From NCBI GenBank assembly GCA_009773645.1, contig WSYB01000037.1:1-55978 (forward strand): DNA of 55,978 bases, in the 5' to 3' direction. Shown piece after piece: positions 42,237-51,096 of this stretch (within the stretch, counting starts at the first letter, position 1; each line of letters opens with the position of its first letter). The translations under genes and the position numbers were made by a program. Under the pieces are notes generated by a model. That model did not search any database. It saw only the letters and a list, made by a program, of their open reading frames with translations, and was not told where the DNA came from. Origin of the DNA: Geobacteraceae bacterium. GTDB taxonomy: Bacteria > Desulfobacterota > Desulfuromonadia > Geobacterales > Geobacteraceae.

Positions 42237-42701
42237 ATGACGCTGGAAAGAACAAAGGCTCCCGATTTCACCCTCGACGGCAGTGACGGGAAGAAGCACT
42301 CCCTTGCCGACTGCGCGGGGAAGACGTGCGTCATCTATTTCTACCCGAAGGACAGCACCCCCGGCTGAACGAAGGAGGCCACCGGCTTCCGTGATCTGAA
42401 GCCTGAATTCGACGCCCTCGGGGTCTCACTCCTCGGGGTGAGCAAAGACAGCCTCAAAGCCCATGAGAAGTTCGGCCGGGAGCAGGGGATAAACTTCCCG
42501 CTCCTTTCCGACCCTGAGGCCTCCATGATGAAGGCCTATGGTGCCTTCGGCGAGAAGGTAATGTATGGCATGAAAACCACCGGGGCGATCCGCTCCACTG
42601 TGGTGATCGGTCCCGATGGCACCGTCGTGAAGCACTGGCCCAAGGTGGCCAAAGCTGAGACGCACCCGGCGGAGGTGCTGGAGTTTTTAAAGAAGCGGTA
42701 A
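42237..42701 (+). CDS. Selenocysteine-containing peroxiredoxin (PrxQ/BCP type)
   Basis: 154 residues when TGA 42366-42368 is read as selenocysteine (Sec44). The frame before the TGA (RTKAPDFTLDG, VIYFYPKDSTPG) and after it (TKEATGFRDL, GVSKDSLKAHEKFG, FPLLSDPEASMMKAYG) are in one phase and together make a normal-length BCP/PrxQ peroxiredoxin. The TGA stands exactly at the peroxidatic Cys of the motif YPxxxTPGC. The usual resolving Cys five residues later is Thr; Cys26 and Cys31 remain. A SECIS-like hairpin follows the TGA. AGGAGGT precedes ATG 42237. It reduces peroxides, using thioredoxin-like donors in related enzymes. Automated callers would wrongly split it. Confidence 0.92.
42366..42403 (+). 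promoter_or_regulatory. SECIS-like hairpin after the in-frame TGA
   Basis: GGCTTC (42384-42389) pairs with GAAGCC (42398-42403) around the loop CGTGATCT, which has the GU typical of bacterial SECIS loops. The loop is 22 bases after the TGA, within the usual window. A competing GGAGGCC/GGCTTCC stem is also possible. Confidence 0.7.
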
Positions 42702-42720
42702 GGGGAAGGCGCCAGCCAGC

Positions 42721-42862
42721 GGAAGCAATTGTCTCCTATTTCAATGGCTTGGAGAAGACATAGTCGGAATCCTTTGCGGATTCGTGACCGCTACCGTGAC
42801 ACTCCCCACGGAGCAAGGTAGAATAAACCATGGCGGCCCAAAAACCCGAAGAGATCGTGAGT
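42721..42862 (+). pseudogene. Deletion scar of a duplicated heme protein / SnoaL locus
   Basis: Bases 42721-42788 match 43736-43803 (3' end of the minus-strand heme protein gene), and 42789-42862 match 44427-44495 (start of the SnoaL-like gene, including its ribosome binding site and the first ten codons). The two parts are ~630 bases apart in the intact copy but joined here. This is what remains of a second copy after an internal deletion. Identity is about 90 percent by eye. No functional product is expected. Confidence 0.88.
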
Positions 42863-42951
42863 AAAGCTCTGTTTTGACATAAGCTTGGCTATATGGTAGG
42901 GTAATACCTTCCGCCAGACAGCTCAATGTTGCGCCCTTCAGGAGAGGTACG

Positions 42952-43266
42952 ATGGTACGCGATGCAATGCTCAAACGGGTGAAAACTGCACTGAGTGAAA
43001 TCGACTCTTCTGCGGAGGTGGTCCTCTATGGCTCCAGAGCGAGAGGCACAGCTTCGACCGAGGCCGACTGGGATTTCCTGATCCTCACGGATAAAGGCGC
43101 GGACCGCGGGATCAAACAGGCCATCCGCACGAAGCTCTATGAAATTGAATGGGCGACCGGCGAGGTCGTCAGCGTTGTAATCAAAAGCCGCGAGGAATGG
43201 AACCGGCCGATCCTGCAAGATTCTCCGTTTCACAGGAATGTGGAGCGGGAAGGGATACACCTGTGA
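42952..43266 (+). CDS. MNT-type nucleotidyltransferase (antitoxin-like)
   Basis: 104 residues. The minimal nucleotidyltransferase signature is GSRARG followed by the DWDFLIL acidic pair, with a third acidic residue possible in GEVVSVVI. Such proteins pair with HEPN toxins; characterised MntA antitoxins AMPylate or otherwise neutralise the HEPN partner. GAGAGGT precedes ATG 42952. The HEPN gene starts within its stop codon (GTGA overlap). The partner is frameshifted here, so this antitoxin may be an orphan. Confidence 0.88.
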   Translation: MVRDAMLKRVKTALSEIDSSAEVVLYGSRARGTASTEADWDFLILTDKGADRGIKQAIRTKLYEIEWATGEVVSVVIKSREEWNRPILQDSPFHRNVEREGIHL

Positions 43267-43659
43267 CGCAGTCCGTTGCTGAGCTTGTTACTTTCCGGTT
43301 GCAGCGGGCCGAAGAGACCCTTTCGGAAGCTAGGGTCATGGCAGCTTCCGGTTATTGGAATGGCTGCGTCAATCGTCTTTATTATGCATGTTTTCATGCT
43401 GTCACTGCCCTGCTTTTGACAAAAAGGACTTTCCTCCTCGAAACATTCGGGAGTAAGGGGCCTCTTCAGCCTCCATTTCGTAAAAACCGGCATCGTTCCA
43501 AAAGATTTGGCCGCCTTCTTCAACACCCTTTTTGACGCCCGCCAGGAAAGCGACTACGAAGATTTCTTTTCCATCGATCCCGACGAAGCAGCCCCTTGGC
43601 TGGACCAGGCCGAAACATTCATCCTATTCATCAGGGAAATCTGCGGAAAGCCCGAATAG
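43263..43659 (+). pseudogene. HEPN-domain protein gene with a +1 frameshift
   Basis: Starts at GTG 43263. The first ~54 codons (ELVTFRLQRAEETLSEAR, NGCVNRLYYACFHAVTALLL) are HEPN N-terminal helices. At the A5 run 43421-43425 the frame breaks; reading on after removing one A gives KGLSSSKHSGVRGLFSLHFV, then KTGIVPKDLAAFFNTLFDAR and a stop at 43657-43659, a full HEPN protein of about 131 residues. The continuing original frame instead ends at 43535. The shift removes the C-terminal helices. It may be inactivation, phase variation at the A run, or a sequencing error. Confidence 0.85.
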
Positions 43660-43749
43660 CGGCAACAAGCCAGATACTCTCTGGTGCTGATCGGACTCGA
43701 TTTTTATCTCCAAGCCCCGAAGCCCGGGCGACTCGGAAGCTATTGTCTC

Positions 43750-44226
43750 TTATTTCAACGGCTTGGAGAAGACATAGTCGGAATCCTTCACGGATTCGTG
43801 ACAGGAAAGGCAGTCCCTCTTCGGGTCCTTGTCGAGCAGTTTTCCGTCAGGGCTGAAGGCGTACCATTCCCAACCGCCCGTGTCTGTCATCCTGGAATTC
43901 TTCTTCATTACGGGGAAGAAGGCGCGCTTCCCCTCGTTCAAGATCCCGCCGTCCTCCTTGATCTCGTAAACCGAGTCGACGATGACGGTTCCGTCAGGGT
44001 ATTTCCCGCCTTTCTCGAAGGTTTTAAGTCCTTTCTTATTCATGTAAAAGTGGTGGACGCCGTGAAGCGCATGGTTCTTGTCCGTGATGATCAGGGAACC
44101 GATATGTTTGTAAGACTCCCAATCCTTGGGAAAAACCAGGCCCTTATTCGTCTCGGCAGAGACTGGGAAGGAGAACAGGGCTATAACAAAAAGTGTTGCA
44201 GCCATGACCGGCAGCGATTTCTTCAT
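43750..44226 (-). CDS. Exported monoheme cytochrome P460-like protein
   Basis: 158 residues from ATG 44226 with AAGGAGGT 5 bases upstream. Signal peptide: SLPVMAATLFVIALFSFPVS, then AETNKG. The body (FPKDWESYKHIGSLIITDKN, HHFYMNKKG, GKYPDGTVIVDSVYEI, TGGWEWYAFSPDGK) matches the cytochrome P460 family fold. The single heme motif CLSCHES lies near the C-terminus, followed by DSDYVFSKPLK. True P460 enzymes carry a Lys-crosslinked heme and oxidise hydroxylamine; whether this one does cannot be told. Part of its 3' end is duplicated at 42721. Confidence 0.85.
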   Translation of the reverse strand: MKKSLPVMAATLFVIALFSFPVSAETNKGLVFPKDWESYKHIGSLIITDKNHALHGVHHFYMNKKGLKTFEKGGKYPDGTVIVDSVYEIKEDGGILNEGKRAFFPVMKKNSRMTDTGGWEWYAFSPDGKLLDKDPKRDCLSCHESVKDSDYVFSKPLK

Positions 44227-44466
44227 AAAGCACCTCCTTGAGGATAGAGCGGCTGATACGATGGTATCAGATAGCATTGACGCCGGATTTGCGAATAATA
44301 TAACCTTAGCAACCAAATCCCACCTGTCAAGCCGGTGTCGTCTTCAGATCGCCGGCTTCGGTAGATTTGCATTGTCATGCCGGTTCGGTAGAATGAAGAT
44401 GTATAAAAAATTCGTCCCGTACTGTTGCTGCCGTGACACCCCCCACGGAGCAAGGAGGAATAAACC

Positions 44467-44841
44467 ATGGCGGCCCGAAAACCCGAAGAGATCGACAAGT
44501 TGTTTGTCCAGGCATTTTCCGCCGGGGATCTGGAGGCCCTGGTGGCGCTCTACGAGCCCGACGCGGTGCTGGTGCCGCAGCCGGACCAGACCGTAACGGG
44601 GAGGGATGCCATCCGCGAGGCGCTCAAAGGCTTTCTCACCCTTTGCGGCGAATTCCGTGCAGAGGTAAAGAGCGTCGTTCAGACCGGCGATCTTGCACTG
44701 GTCAGATCGGACTGGAGCCTGACGGGTGCGGCGCCGGGCGGCTGCCTGATCGATCTCTCCGGCCATAGCGTCGAGGTCGTCCGCCGCCAGCCGGACGGCA
44801 GCTGGCTGTTCGTCATCGACAACCCCTTCGGCGGCAACTGA
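44467..44841 (+). CDS. SnoaL-like / DUF4440 family protein
   Basis: 124 residues from ATG 44467 with AAGGAGG upstream. A cone-shaped NTF2-like fold is indicated by FSAGDLEALVALYEPDAVLV, GRDAIREALKGFL, and QPDGSWLFVIDNPFG. Members are small cytoplasmic proteins, some enzymes and some ligand binders; no catalytic set can be assigned. The OYE gene follows by 21 bases, so they are likely one unit. Its start region is duplicated at 42789-42862. Confidence 0.8.
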   Translation: MAARKPEEIDKLFVQAFSAGDLEALVALYEPDAVLVPQPDQTVTGRDAIREALKGFLTLCGEFRAEVKSVVQTGDLALVRSDWSLTGAAPGGCLIDLSGHSVEVVRRQPDGSWLFVIDNPFGGN

Positions 44842-44861
44842 AACGGGGAAAGGGAGTGGAC

Positions 44862-45935
44862 ATGAAACTTTTCTCTACTTACAGATTGGGCGACCTGGAA
44901 CTTGCCAATCGCATGGTGATGGCGCCGATGACCCGCAGCCGGGCACTGGACGGTAATGTCCCGAATCCAATGGCCGCCACCTATTACGTGCAGAGGAGCT
45001 CGGCGGGTTTGATCATTACCGAGGCGGCGCAGGTGAGCCCGCAGGGGGTCGGCTACATCCGTACCCCGGGCATTCATTTGCCCGAGCAGATTGCAGGGTG
45101 GAAGCGGATTACCGATGCCGTTCATCGGGCAGGCGGGAAGATCTTCGCGCAACTCTGGCACGTGGGACGGGTGTCGCATCCCGATTTCCATGACGGGGAG
45201 CTCCCTGTGGCCCCTTCTGCACTTCCGGTCGCGGGGGAAGTATTCACCCCGCAGGGGAATAAGAGGATCGTGACACCACGGGCTCTGGAACTGGACGAGA
45301 TACCGGGCATCGTCGAGCAGTTTTGCAACGGGGCCGAGAACGCAAAGACGGCGGGGTTCGATGGCGTAGAGATCCACGGCGCCAATGGCTATCTCCTCGA
45401 TCAGTTCCTGCGGGACGGCTCCAACCGGCGCAGCGACGCCTACGGCGGGAGTATCCGCAACCGTGCCCGTCTGCCGCTCGAAGTCACCGAAGCGGTGGTC
45501 GGCGTCTGGGGACCGCAGAGAGTGGGTTACCGGATAGCTCCCTTTTTCCCGGCATATTCCATGTCCGATTCAAATCCGATCGAAACTTACTCGTACCTGG
45601 CGACTGAGCTGGACAGGCAGAAGCTCGGGTACCTCCATATCTTCGAGGGGCTTTCCGGCTCCACGGCCCCGCCCGACGGAAAATCGCGGATGACCCCGAT
45701 TCTGCGCAACCTATTCAAGGGGACGTACATCGTGAACGGCGGCTACGACGCCGACACCGGCAGCGCGGTGATCGAACGGGGGGAGGCGGACCTCGTCGCC
45801 TACGGCGTGCTTTATCTGGCCAACCCGGACCTTCCCGAGCGGTTCAGGAGAAAGGCACTGCTCAACACACCTGATTTTACGACCTTTTACACCGGGGAGG
45901 AGAGGGGCTACATCGACTACCCGCCACTGACCTGA
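44862..45935 (+). CDS. Old Yellow Enzyme family NADH:flavin oxidoreductase
   Basis: 357 residues from ATG 44862 (GGGAG upstream); a GTG two codons earlier is possible. FMN-binding ene-reductase of the NemA/OYE group. Motifs: NRMVMAPMTRSRA, AQLWHVGRVSHP, VEIHGANGYLLDQFLRDGSN and the C-terminal GEADLVAYGVLYLANPDLPE. The His/Asn substrate pair appears as His-x-x-Asn (IHGAN). It reduces activated C=C bonds with NAD(P)H; the natural substrate is unknown. It ends before a strong terminator. Confidence 0.93.
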   Translation: MKLFSTYRLGDLELANRMVMAPMTRSRALDGNVPNPMAATYYVQRSSAGLIITEAAQVSPQGVGYIRTPGIHLPEQIAGWKRITDAVHRAGGKIFAQLWHVGRVSHPDFHDGELPVAPSALPVAGEVFTPQGNKRIVTPRALELDEIPGIVEQFCNGAENAKTAGFDGVEIHGANGYLLDQFLRDGSNRRSDAYGGSIRNRARLPLEVTEAVVGVWGPQRVGYRIAPFFPAYSMSDSNPIETYSYLATELDRQKLGYLHIFEGLSGSTAPPDGKSRMTPILRNLFKGTYIVNGGYDADTGSAVIERGEADLVAYGVLYLANPDLPERFRRKALLNTPDFTTFYTGEERGYIDYPPLT

Positions 45936-45956
45936 ATCTTGGGGGTGTGCCGCTTG

Positions 45957-45992
45957 AAAACGCCCGTCGGGATTTCCCGGCGGGCGTTTTTT
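45957..45992 (+). terminator. Terminator after the OYE gene
   Basis: AACGCCCGTCGGGA pairs with TCCCGGCGGGCGTT and is followed by TTTTTA. Confidence 0.92.
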
Positions 45993-46267
45993 ATATTGCG
46001 GATTTTTGGTGTTACGACGTTGTGTTTTGCCGAAAAGTAACTAAAATTGACCTGGTATTGAAAAGTATTAATGGAGTTTGGCTGGTTACTGAGCGGATAT
46101 CGGTCAATCATGAGATTTGGGCGCTTTCTGCCAAGAGTGAAAACTTCGGTCATTAAGGGTAAAGTTTTATGAAAAAATTTCCGATGAGAATTTGAAGGTT
46201 CTGCTTATACGGCCCAATGTCGAAATTCAGGAAATTATAGTCATCCGATGAAAGAGATGCGCTCCTT
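45993..46267. other. Gap without a gene
   Basis: AT-rich 275 bases between the terminator and the GGDEF-EAL gene. Short frames are present but lack ribosome binding sites and codon structure. The promoter of the next operon should lie here; I cannot place it firmly. Confidence 0.5.
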
Positions 46268-48775
46268 ATGAGAAAGAAGATTATTTCCTTACTTTTTGTC
46301 CTGTTTCTGCTTTTTACGTTTGGGGCACTGATTGCGGCGCTGCATATAGAGGATACCACCAATCTTTTCAATAACCTCATTAAACTTCATCAGATAGAAG
46401 GTCTTCGGCATGATTTAGTGGAAAAAGTTTTAAAAGTTCAATCGGACCTCTATACGGTTAATACGCCGTTGAGTCGTGGGCTGGAGGATATTGTAATAAC
46501 CGTTGAAGGCCTGGATAAGTCGGCCAAAAAATGCATCTCCTGTCACCATGAACCTGCAATATCCCAAAAGTTAGAGAAGAGTATTTTACTCATTGATGAC
46601 TTACAGGAGGCCTTGAGTTACTATATAACGGCATCCGCCAACAGACAAAGAATAGATAAATTAAAAACTGATGCGGCATTGATCGGGAATGAACTTCTTA
46701 ACCATACTGAGATAATGGCTTTTGATGCTGCCAAGAATATCGATAAATCAACAAAACACGCTTTGGGTAAAGTAAAAAAAACAAAGATAGCACTTAGCAT
46801 CTTATTTATAGTGACCTTTTTTTTCGGCGTGCTGGTTGCATTGAATCTGACGACGTCAATCACACGTCCTACGCATCAACTGGTGCTTGCATCACGAAAG
46901 ATCGCAGCAGGAGAGCTTGGATACACAATATCCGAAGAATACAAGGCTGAGTTTGGAGAACTAGCCAGCAATTTCAACTTGATGAGTGTCTCGCTGAAAA
47001 ACGGATACACAAAACTGCAACAAGAAATCACCGAGCGAAGACAAACCGAAGAGGCTCTTAGCAAAAGCGAAGAGCGCTATGCCCTGGCAGCCCTTGGCGC
47101 CAACGATGGCTTATGGGATTGGGATCTGAAGAGCAATGTCATATACTTTTCCCCCCGTTGGAAAACCATGCTCGGCTACGATGAAAAAGAGATCGGAAGC
47201 AGCCCGGCGGAATGGCTCAATATGGTGCATACCGATGACCGCATGCTGCTGGAGGCTAAACTAAATGCCCATATCGACGGACACACTTCACACTTTGAAA
47301 ACGAACATCGCATGCGACATAGGGAGGGAACATATCGTTGGATGCGCAATAGAGGCATTGCCTTGCGGGATTCGTCAGGAGTGGCTTACCGCATGGCCGG
47401 ATCACAGACGGACATTACTGAACACAAGAAAACAGAAGAACAATTGGTTCACGATGCCTTTCACGATACCCTGACGGACCTGCCGAACCGTGCCTTGTTG
47501 ATGAATCGCCTGCAGCATGTGATCGATGCTGCACAGCGGCGCAACGATTATTTGTTTGCCGTACTTTTCATCGACCTCGATCGATTCAAGTATATCAATG
47601 ACAGCCTTGGCCACGTCGTGGGGGATCAACTGCTGATTGCGGTCGGCAAAAGACTTTCGGGATTTGTCCGGCCCAGTGACACCGTTGCCCGTCTCGGAGG
47701 AGATGAGTTTGCGATTCTCCTCGAAGATATCAAGGATCGCAGTGACGCAATAAAGATTGCCCAACGGATTGAAAAGGACCTGCCGTTGCCTTTCGATATA
47801 TGCGGTCATGATGTATCTACCACCGCAAGCGTTGGGATTGTGATGCATTCCGAAGGGGATGCACGACCAGAACACCTGTTACGCGATGCCGACCTTGCGA
47901 TGTATCAGGCAAAGGCCAATGGCAAGGCGCGCTATGAAATTTTCGATGCGGCCATGCACGCAAGATTGATGAAGTATTTGATGCTGGAAACCGACCTTAG
48001 GCACGCGATCGAGCGCAATGAATTCCGGCTTCATTATCAACCCATCCTGTCACTTGCCACTAACAGGATCACCGGTTTTGAAGCTCTCATACGATGGCAG
48101 CACCCGTTTCATGGACTCATCTACCCCACGGAATTCATTTCGATAGCGGAAGAAACCGGACTGATCACATCAATCGGACAATGGGTCCTCCGTGAGGCAT
48201 GCCGCAAGACCAGCCTATGGCAGAAGCAGTTTTTCACAACCCCTCCTTTAACAATCAATGTCAATCTTTCCTGTAAAGAGTTCACTCCTCTTCTCATCGA
48301 AAACATAGAGCAAATTCTCCACGAAATAGACATTGACGCATCCACGTTGATGCTCGAGATCACAGAAAGCACGATCATGAAGAATCCTGAATCTACGGCA
48401 CCCTTGCTCTTAGAGTTGAAAAACCTCGGGGTTGGATTGCAAATAGACGATTTCGGCACAGGATATTCATCGTTAAGCTATCTGCATAATTTACCGGTAA
48501 GCGTATTAAAGATAGACCAATCCTTCATCAGAATGGTTAACGCCGACAGAGAAAATCTGGAGATCGTCAAAACGATAGTTGCACTGGCACACAACCTGGA
48601 CATGGATGTGATTGCCGAGGGAGTGGAAACAGCAGACGAATTGGAAACATTGAGAGAACTTGGATGTGAATATGTCCAGGGACACTTGATTTCCAGGCCG
48701 ATAGAATCTGAGACTGCGGAAGACTTGATTGCCGCAGACACCCATCGCATAAATTATTCACTGCGCCAGATTTGA
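46268..48775 (+). CDS. GGDEF-EAL protein with periplasmic heme c sensor, HAMP and PAS
   Basis: 835 residues. Two membrane helices (~5-25 and ~177-197) bracket a helical periplasmic domain that holds CISCHHE (Cys89, Cys92, His93), a heme c site. HAMP follows at ~198-260 (TSITRPTHQLVLASRKIAAG), a PAS/PAC pair at ~275-395 (YALAALGANDGLWDWDLKSN), GGDEF at ~400-560 with intact GGDEF, and EAL at ~570-830 with FEALIRW, LEITEST, DDFGTGYSS. Both cyclase and phosphodiesterase motifs are intact. The heme suggests redox, gas or ligand sensing; that is inference. A PhnD-like binding protein follows and may be its ligand partner. Confidence 0.92.
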   Translation: MRKKIISLLFVLFLLFTFGALIAALHIEDTTNLFNNLIKLHQIEGLRHDLVEKVLKVQSDLYTVNTPLSRGLEDIVITVEGLDKSAKKCISCHHEPAISQKLEKSILLIDDLQEALSYYITASANRQRIDKLKTDAALIGNELLNHTEIMAFDAAKNIDKSTKHALGKVKKTKIALSILFIVTFFFGVLVALNLTTSITRPTHQLVLASRKIAAGELGYTISEEYKAEFGELASNFNLMSVSLKNGYTKLQQEITERRQTEEALSKSEERYALAALGANDGLWDWDLKSNVIYFSPRWKTMLGYDEKEIGSSPAEWLNMVHTDDRMLLEAKLNAHIDGHTSHFENEHRMRHREGTYRWMRNRGIALRDSSGVAYRMAGSQTDITEHKKTEEQLVHDAFHDTLTDLPNRALLMNRLQHVIDAAQRRNDYLFAVLFIDLDRFKYINDSLGHVVGDQLLIAVGKRLSGFVRPSDTVARLGGDEFAILLEDIKDRSDAIKIAQRIEKDLPLPFDICGHDVSTTASVGIVMHSEGDARPEHLLRDADLAMYQAKANGKARYEIFDAAMHARLMKYLMLETDLRHAIERNEFRLHYQPILSLATNRITGFEALIRWQHPFHGLIYPTEFISIAEETGLITSIGQWVLREACRKTSLWQKQFFTTPPLTINVNLSCKEFTPLLIENIEQILHEIDIDASTLMLEITESTIMKNPESTAPLLLELKNLGVGLQIDDFGTGYSSLSYLHNLPVSVLKIDQSFIRMVNADRENLEIVKTIVALAHNLDMDVIAEGVETADELETLRELGCEYVQGHLISRPIESETAEDLIAADTHRINYSLRQI

Positions 48776-48803
48776 GGTGCAACAACTATTAAAGGAGGCT
48801 GTG

Positions 48804-49697
48804 ATGAAATCCGTATCCGGCAAAATTTGCTCAATCCTCGTTTTCTTATTGATTCCCCTCTCGACTTTTGCACAATCCCCACAACAGCAGATTGTTATAG
48901 GCCTCATTCCGGAACTGAATGTCTTCAAACAGATGGAGAGATTTAGTCCGCTGGCCGCGTACCTTACAGACAAGACCGGTATCAAAGTAAAGTTCACGAT
49001 TCTCAGTAGATATGGAAACATGGTTGAAAGATTTTCCAAAGAACGGCTGGACGCCGCCTTTTTCGGTTCATTCACGGGAGCCCTGGCGATAAGAAAACTT
49101 GGCGTTGTTCCCCTTGCACGGCCGGTTAATCTGGATGGCGAATCAACATACCACGCGCATCTGTATACGAGAAAAGACAGCGGAATAAAAAGCATAGCAG
49201 ACATGAAGGGCAAGAAAATCGCCTTCGTTGACAAAGCGACTACGGCAGGATACGTATTTCCCGTGGCCTATTTTAAGGAACACGGCATTACGAATATTGA
49301 TAAGTTCTTCGGTGAAACTTTTTATGCGGGAAGCCACGATGCTTCCTTATACGCGGTTTTGAACAGGGAAGCCGATATCGGTGCTTCCAAAAATTCGGTT
49401 TACGACATAATAAGAAGTTCTGACCCGAGGATCGATGAAGAAATTGTCATTGTTGCTGAATCATCCAAGGTTCCGTCCAATGGACTCTGCGTGAGAAAAG
49501 GATTACATCCCCAAATTGCAAACAAGCTGAAAGAGGCTCTGTTGAATTTGGACAAAAACCCCGAATACAAATCGGTCCTTGAGAAACTGAAGTTTATAAA
49601 ATTCATTCCAACAACGGTCGATGATTACAAACCGGTTTTTGAAATGACGCATAAGGCGGGAATAGATCTGAGAAAATATGACTACAGGAATGAGTAA
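48804..49697 (+). CDS. PhnD-like periplasmic substrate-binding protein
   Basis: 297 residues from ATG 48804, with AAAGGAGG 5 bases upstream. Signal peptide: ICSILVFLLIPLSTFAQS. The body is the PhnD/phosphonate-binding type: IVIGLIPELNVFKQMERFSP, ERLDAAFFGSFTGALAIR, KKIAFVDKATTAGYVFPVAY, FYAGSHDASLYAVLNREADI. No ABC permease or ATPase is near. It lies 28 bases after the heme GGDEF-EAL gene, so it is more likely a sensor partner than a transporter part. Confidence 0.88.
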   Translation: MKSVSGKICSILVFLLIPLSTFAQSPQQQIVIGLIPELNVFKQMERFSPLAAYLTDKTGIKVKFTILSRYGNMVERFSKERLDAAFFGSFTGALAIRKLGVVPLARPVNLDGESTYHAHLYTRKDSGIKSIADMKGKKIAFVDKATTAGYVFPVAYFKEHGITNIDKFFGETFYAGSHDASLYAVLNREADIGASKNSVYDIIRSSDPRIDEEIVIVAESSKVPSNGLCVRKGLHPQIANKLKEALLNLDKNPEYKSVLEKLKFIKFIPTTVDDYKPVFEMTHKAGIDLRKYDYRNE

Positions 49698-49750
49698 TAT
49701 CCCCCCATCCGGCAAAGGGCCAATCCCCGTTTCGCACTTACGATGTTCCG

Positions 49751-51079
49751 TCAGCCAAGGCACTGAAACACCCCCATGCACCAGAGGCAGGCGCCGCAGG
49801 GGACGTTTCTGATGTGGCAGTCCTGTTCGAAGTAGTCGGTCTGGACATAATCGCATGGCGCAAGGCTGCAACTGGCGCACGTCGGGTAGTCATACTTGAT
49901 GACACTTTCCCTGAATGATCGAAAAGCGGCATCATTCCAGATATCCAGAATGGGTTGCGTATTCAGGTTGCCGAATACTTTAGGCTCGACCTGCTGGTGC
50001 CAGCCACTGGCAAAGCAGTTGTAGCGGTGCCAGAGAAAATAACAGGGCGAAACATCGCCATCCCAGGTGATGAATGCGCCCCCATCCTCGACAAAACCGC
50101 AATGCCGTTTACCCCTTAACGCTGCTTCCGGCAGCCGCAGCTCAATCCCGCATTCCATGGCGACGGTTTTCGCTTTTTCTAGCATCTCGGCAACTTCCTC
50201 GATGCGGGCATGATCGAGTTGCAGCAGCTTCTTCATGTCGAGAAAAATATTTTGTCGGTCGGCTTCAATCTTCATCTCTTCCACGAGGTCAACGAGCTGC
50301 TGTTCGCTGACGGTGCGTTTGTACTTCCACTTGGCGGCCAGATATCCGTACATATCAAGCCCCTGGGCGTGAGCCTTCTCCTTGTACCGGTCAAACAGCG
50401 CGAGGGCTTCGGTTGCGCATGCGCTATATGCTGCCTCTTCGGCATGCGTCTCGTTATAGGGGAGCAGGTGGGTCGCAATGGCAAACGATGCGCCGCAATC
50501 GGCAGCCCAACGAATCACCAGGGGGAGTTCAGCTAAGTTGCTCTGCGTAACGACGAATTCAACCCCGACAGCCACCTCCGGACGGTTGCAGCGCCCTTTT
50601 GCAGACGCAAGCGCGGCAAAGGCGTGCTTAATGTCTTCAACTTCACTCCCTTCCCGCATTTTACGAAAGATTTCCGGCGATGTTGCATCGACGGAAAGGC
50701 ATATTTTGTCAAGCCCGGCTTCGATCAGAGAAAGGGCGCGCAGGTTCGTCAGCAGTCGGCCGTTGGATTGGAAGCCGATCCAACTGCCTGCAGGCATGGT
50801 CATTTTTGCCCGCCTGATGAAGTTTTCCAGATGGGGATTCAGGAGCGGTTCACCAACACCATTGAGAATCAGGGCTTCCAGGTTTGCAAGTGCAGGGTCG
50901 AGGCGAGAGAAGAGCTCCGGAGACAGGTCACCGTCACACTGAGTTCCGGCACCGCTTTGTTTCACACACATGAAGCAGTTCAGGTTACAGCGGGTGGTTA
51001 CTTCCACAAACAGCTTTGACGGTGTATTCCTGAGCGGCGGGGCAACGGCGTCCGGCAATGGGGGGATAACGGTGCTCAT
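49751..51079 (-). CDS. Radical SAM/SPASM protein, putative metalloenzyme maturase
   Basis: 442 residues from ATG 51079, 17 bases after the FlxA-like stop, with GGAGG 12 bases upstream; a longer frame would overlap that gene. The radical SAM cluster motif is CNLNCFMC (Cys31, Cys35, Cys38); NGVGEPLLNP is the SAM-binding GxGEP motif. The C-terminal third is a Cys-rich SPASM-type region: CGFVEDG, CYFLWHRYNCF, CASCSLAPCDY, DYFEQDC, VPCGACLWCMG. This layout resembles a Geobacter group proposed to mature a metalloenzyme; I recall that assignment, it is not shown here. Cotranscription with the Flx/Hdr genes points to a substrate in that complex or an enzyme it serves. Confidence 0.85.
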   Translation of the reverse strand: MSTVIPPLPDAVAPPLRNTPSKLFVEVTTRCNLNCFMCVKQSGAGTQCDGDLSPELFSRLDPALANLEALILNGVGEPLLNPHLENFIRRAKMTMPAGSWIGFQSNGRLLTNLRALSLIEAGLDKICLSVDATSPEIFRKMREGSEVEDIKHAFAALASAKGRCNRPEVAVGVEFVVTQSNLAELPLVIRWAADCGASFAIATHLLPYNETHAEEAAYSACATEALALFDRYKEKAHAQGLDMYGYLAAKWKYKRTVSEQQLVDLVEEMKIEADRQNIFLDMKKLLQLDHARIEEVAEMLEKAKTVAMECGIELRLPEAALRGKRHCGFVEDGGAFITWDGDVSPCYFLWHRYNCFASGWHQQVEPKVFGNLNTQPILDIWNDAAFRSFRESVIKYDYPTCASCSLAPCDYVQTDYFEQDCHIRNVPCGACLWCMGVFQCLG

Positions 51080-51096
51080 CGAGCTTCGACAGCCTC

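Noticed and set aside
43263-43659. Programmed frameshifting in the HEPN gene
   Set aside because: There is no slippery heptamer with downstream structure of a recognised kind, and a +1 move at AAAAA is better explained as an indel or sequencing error.
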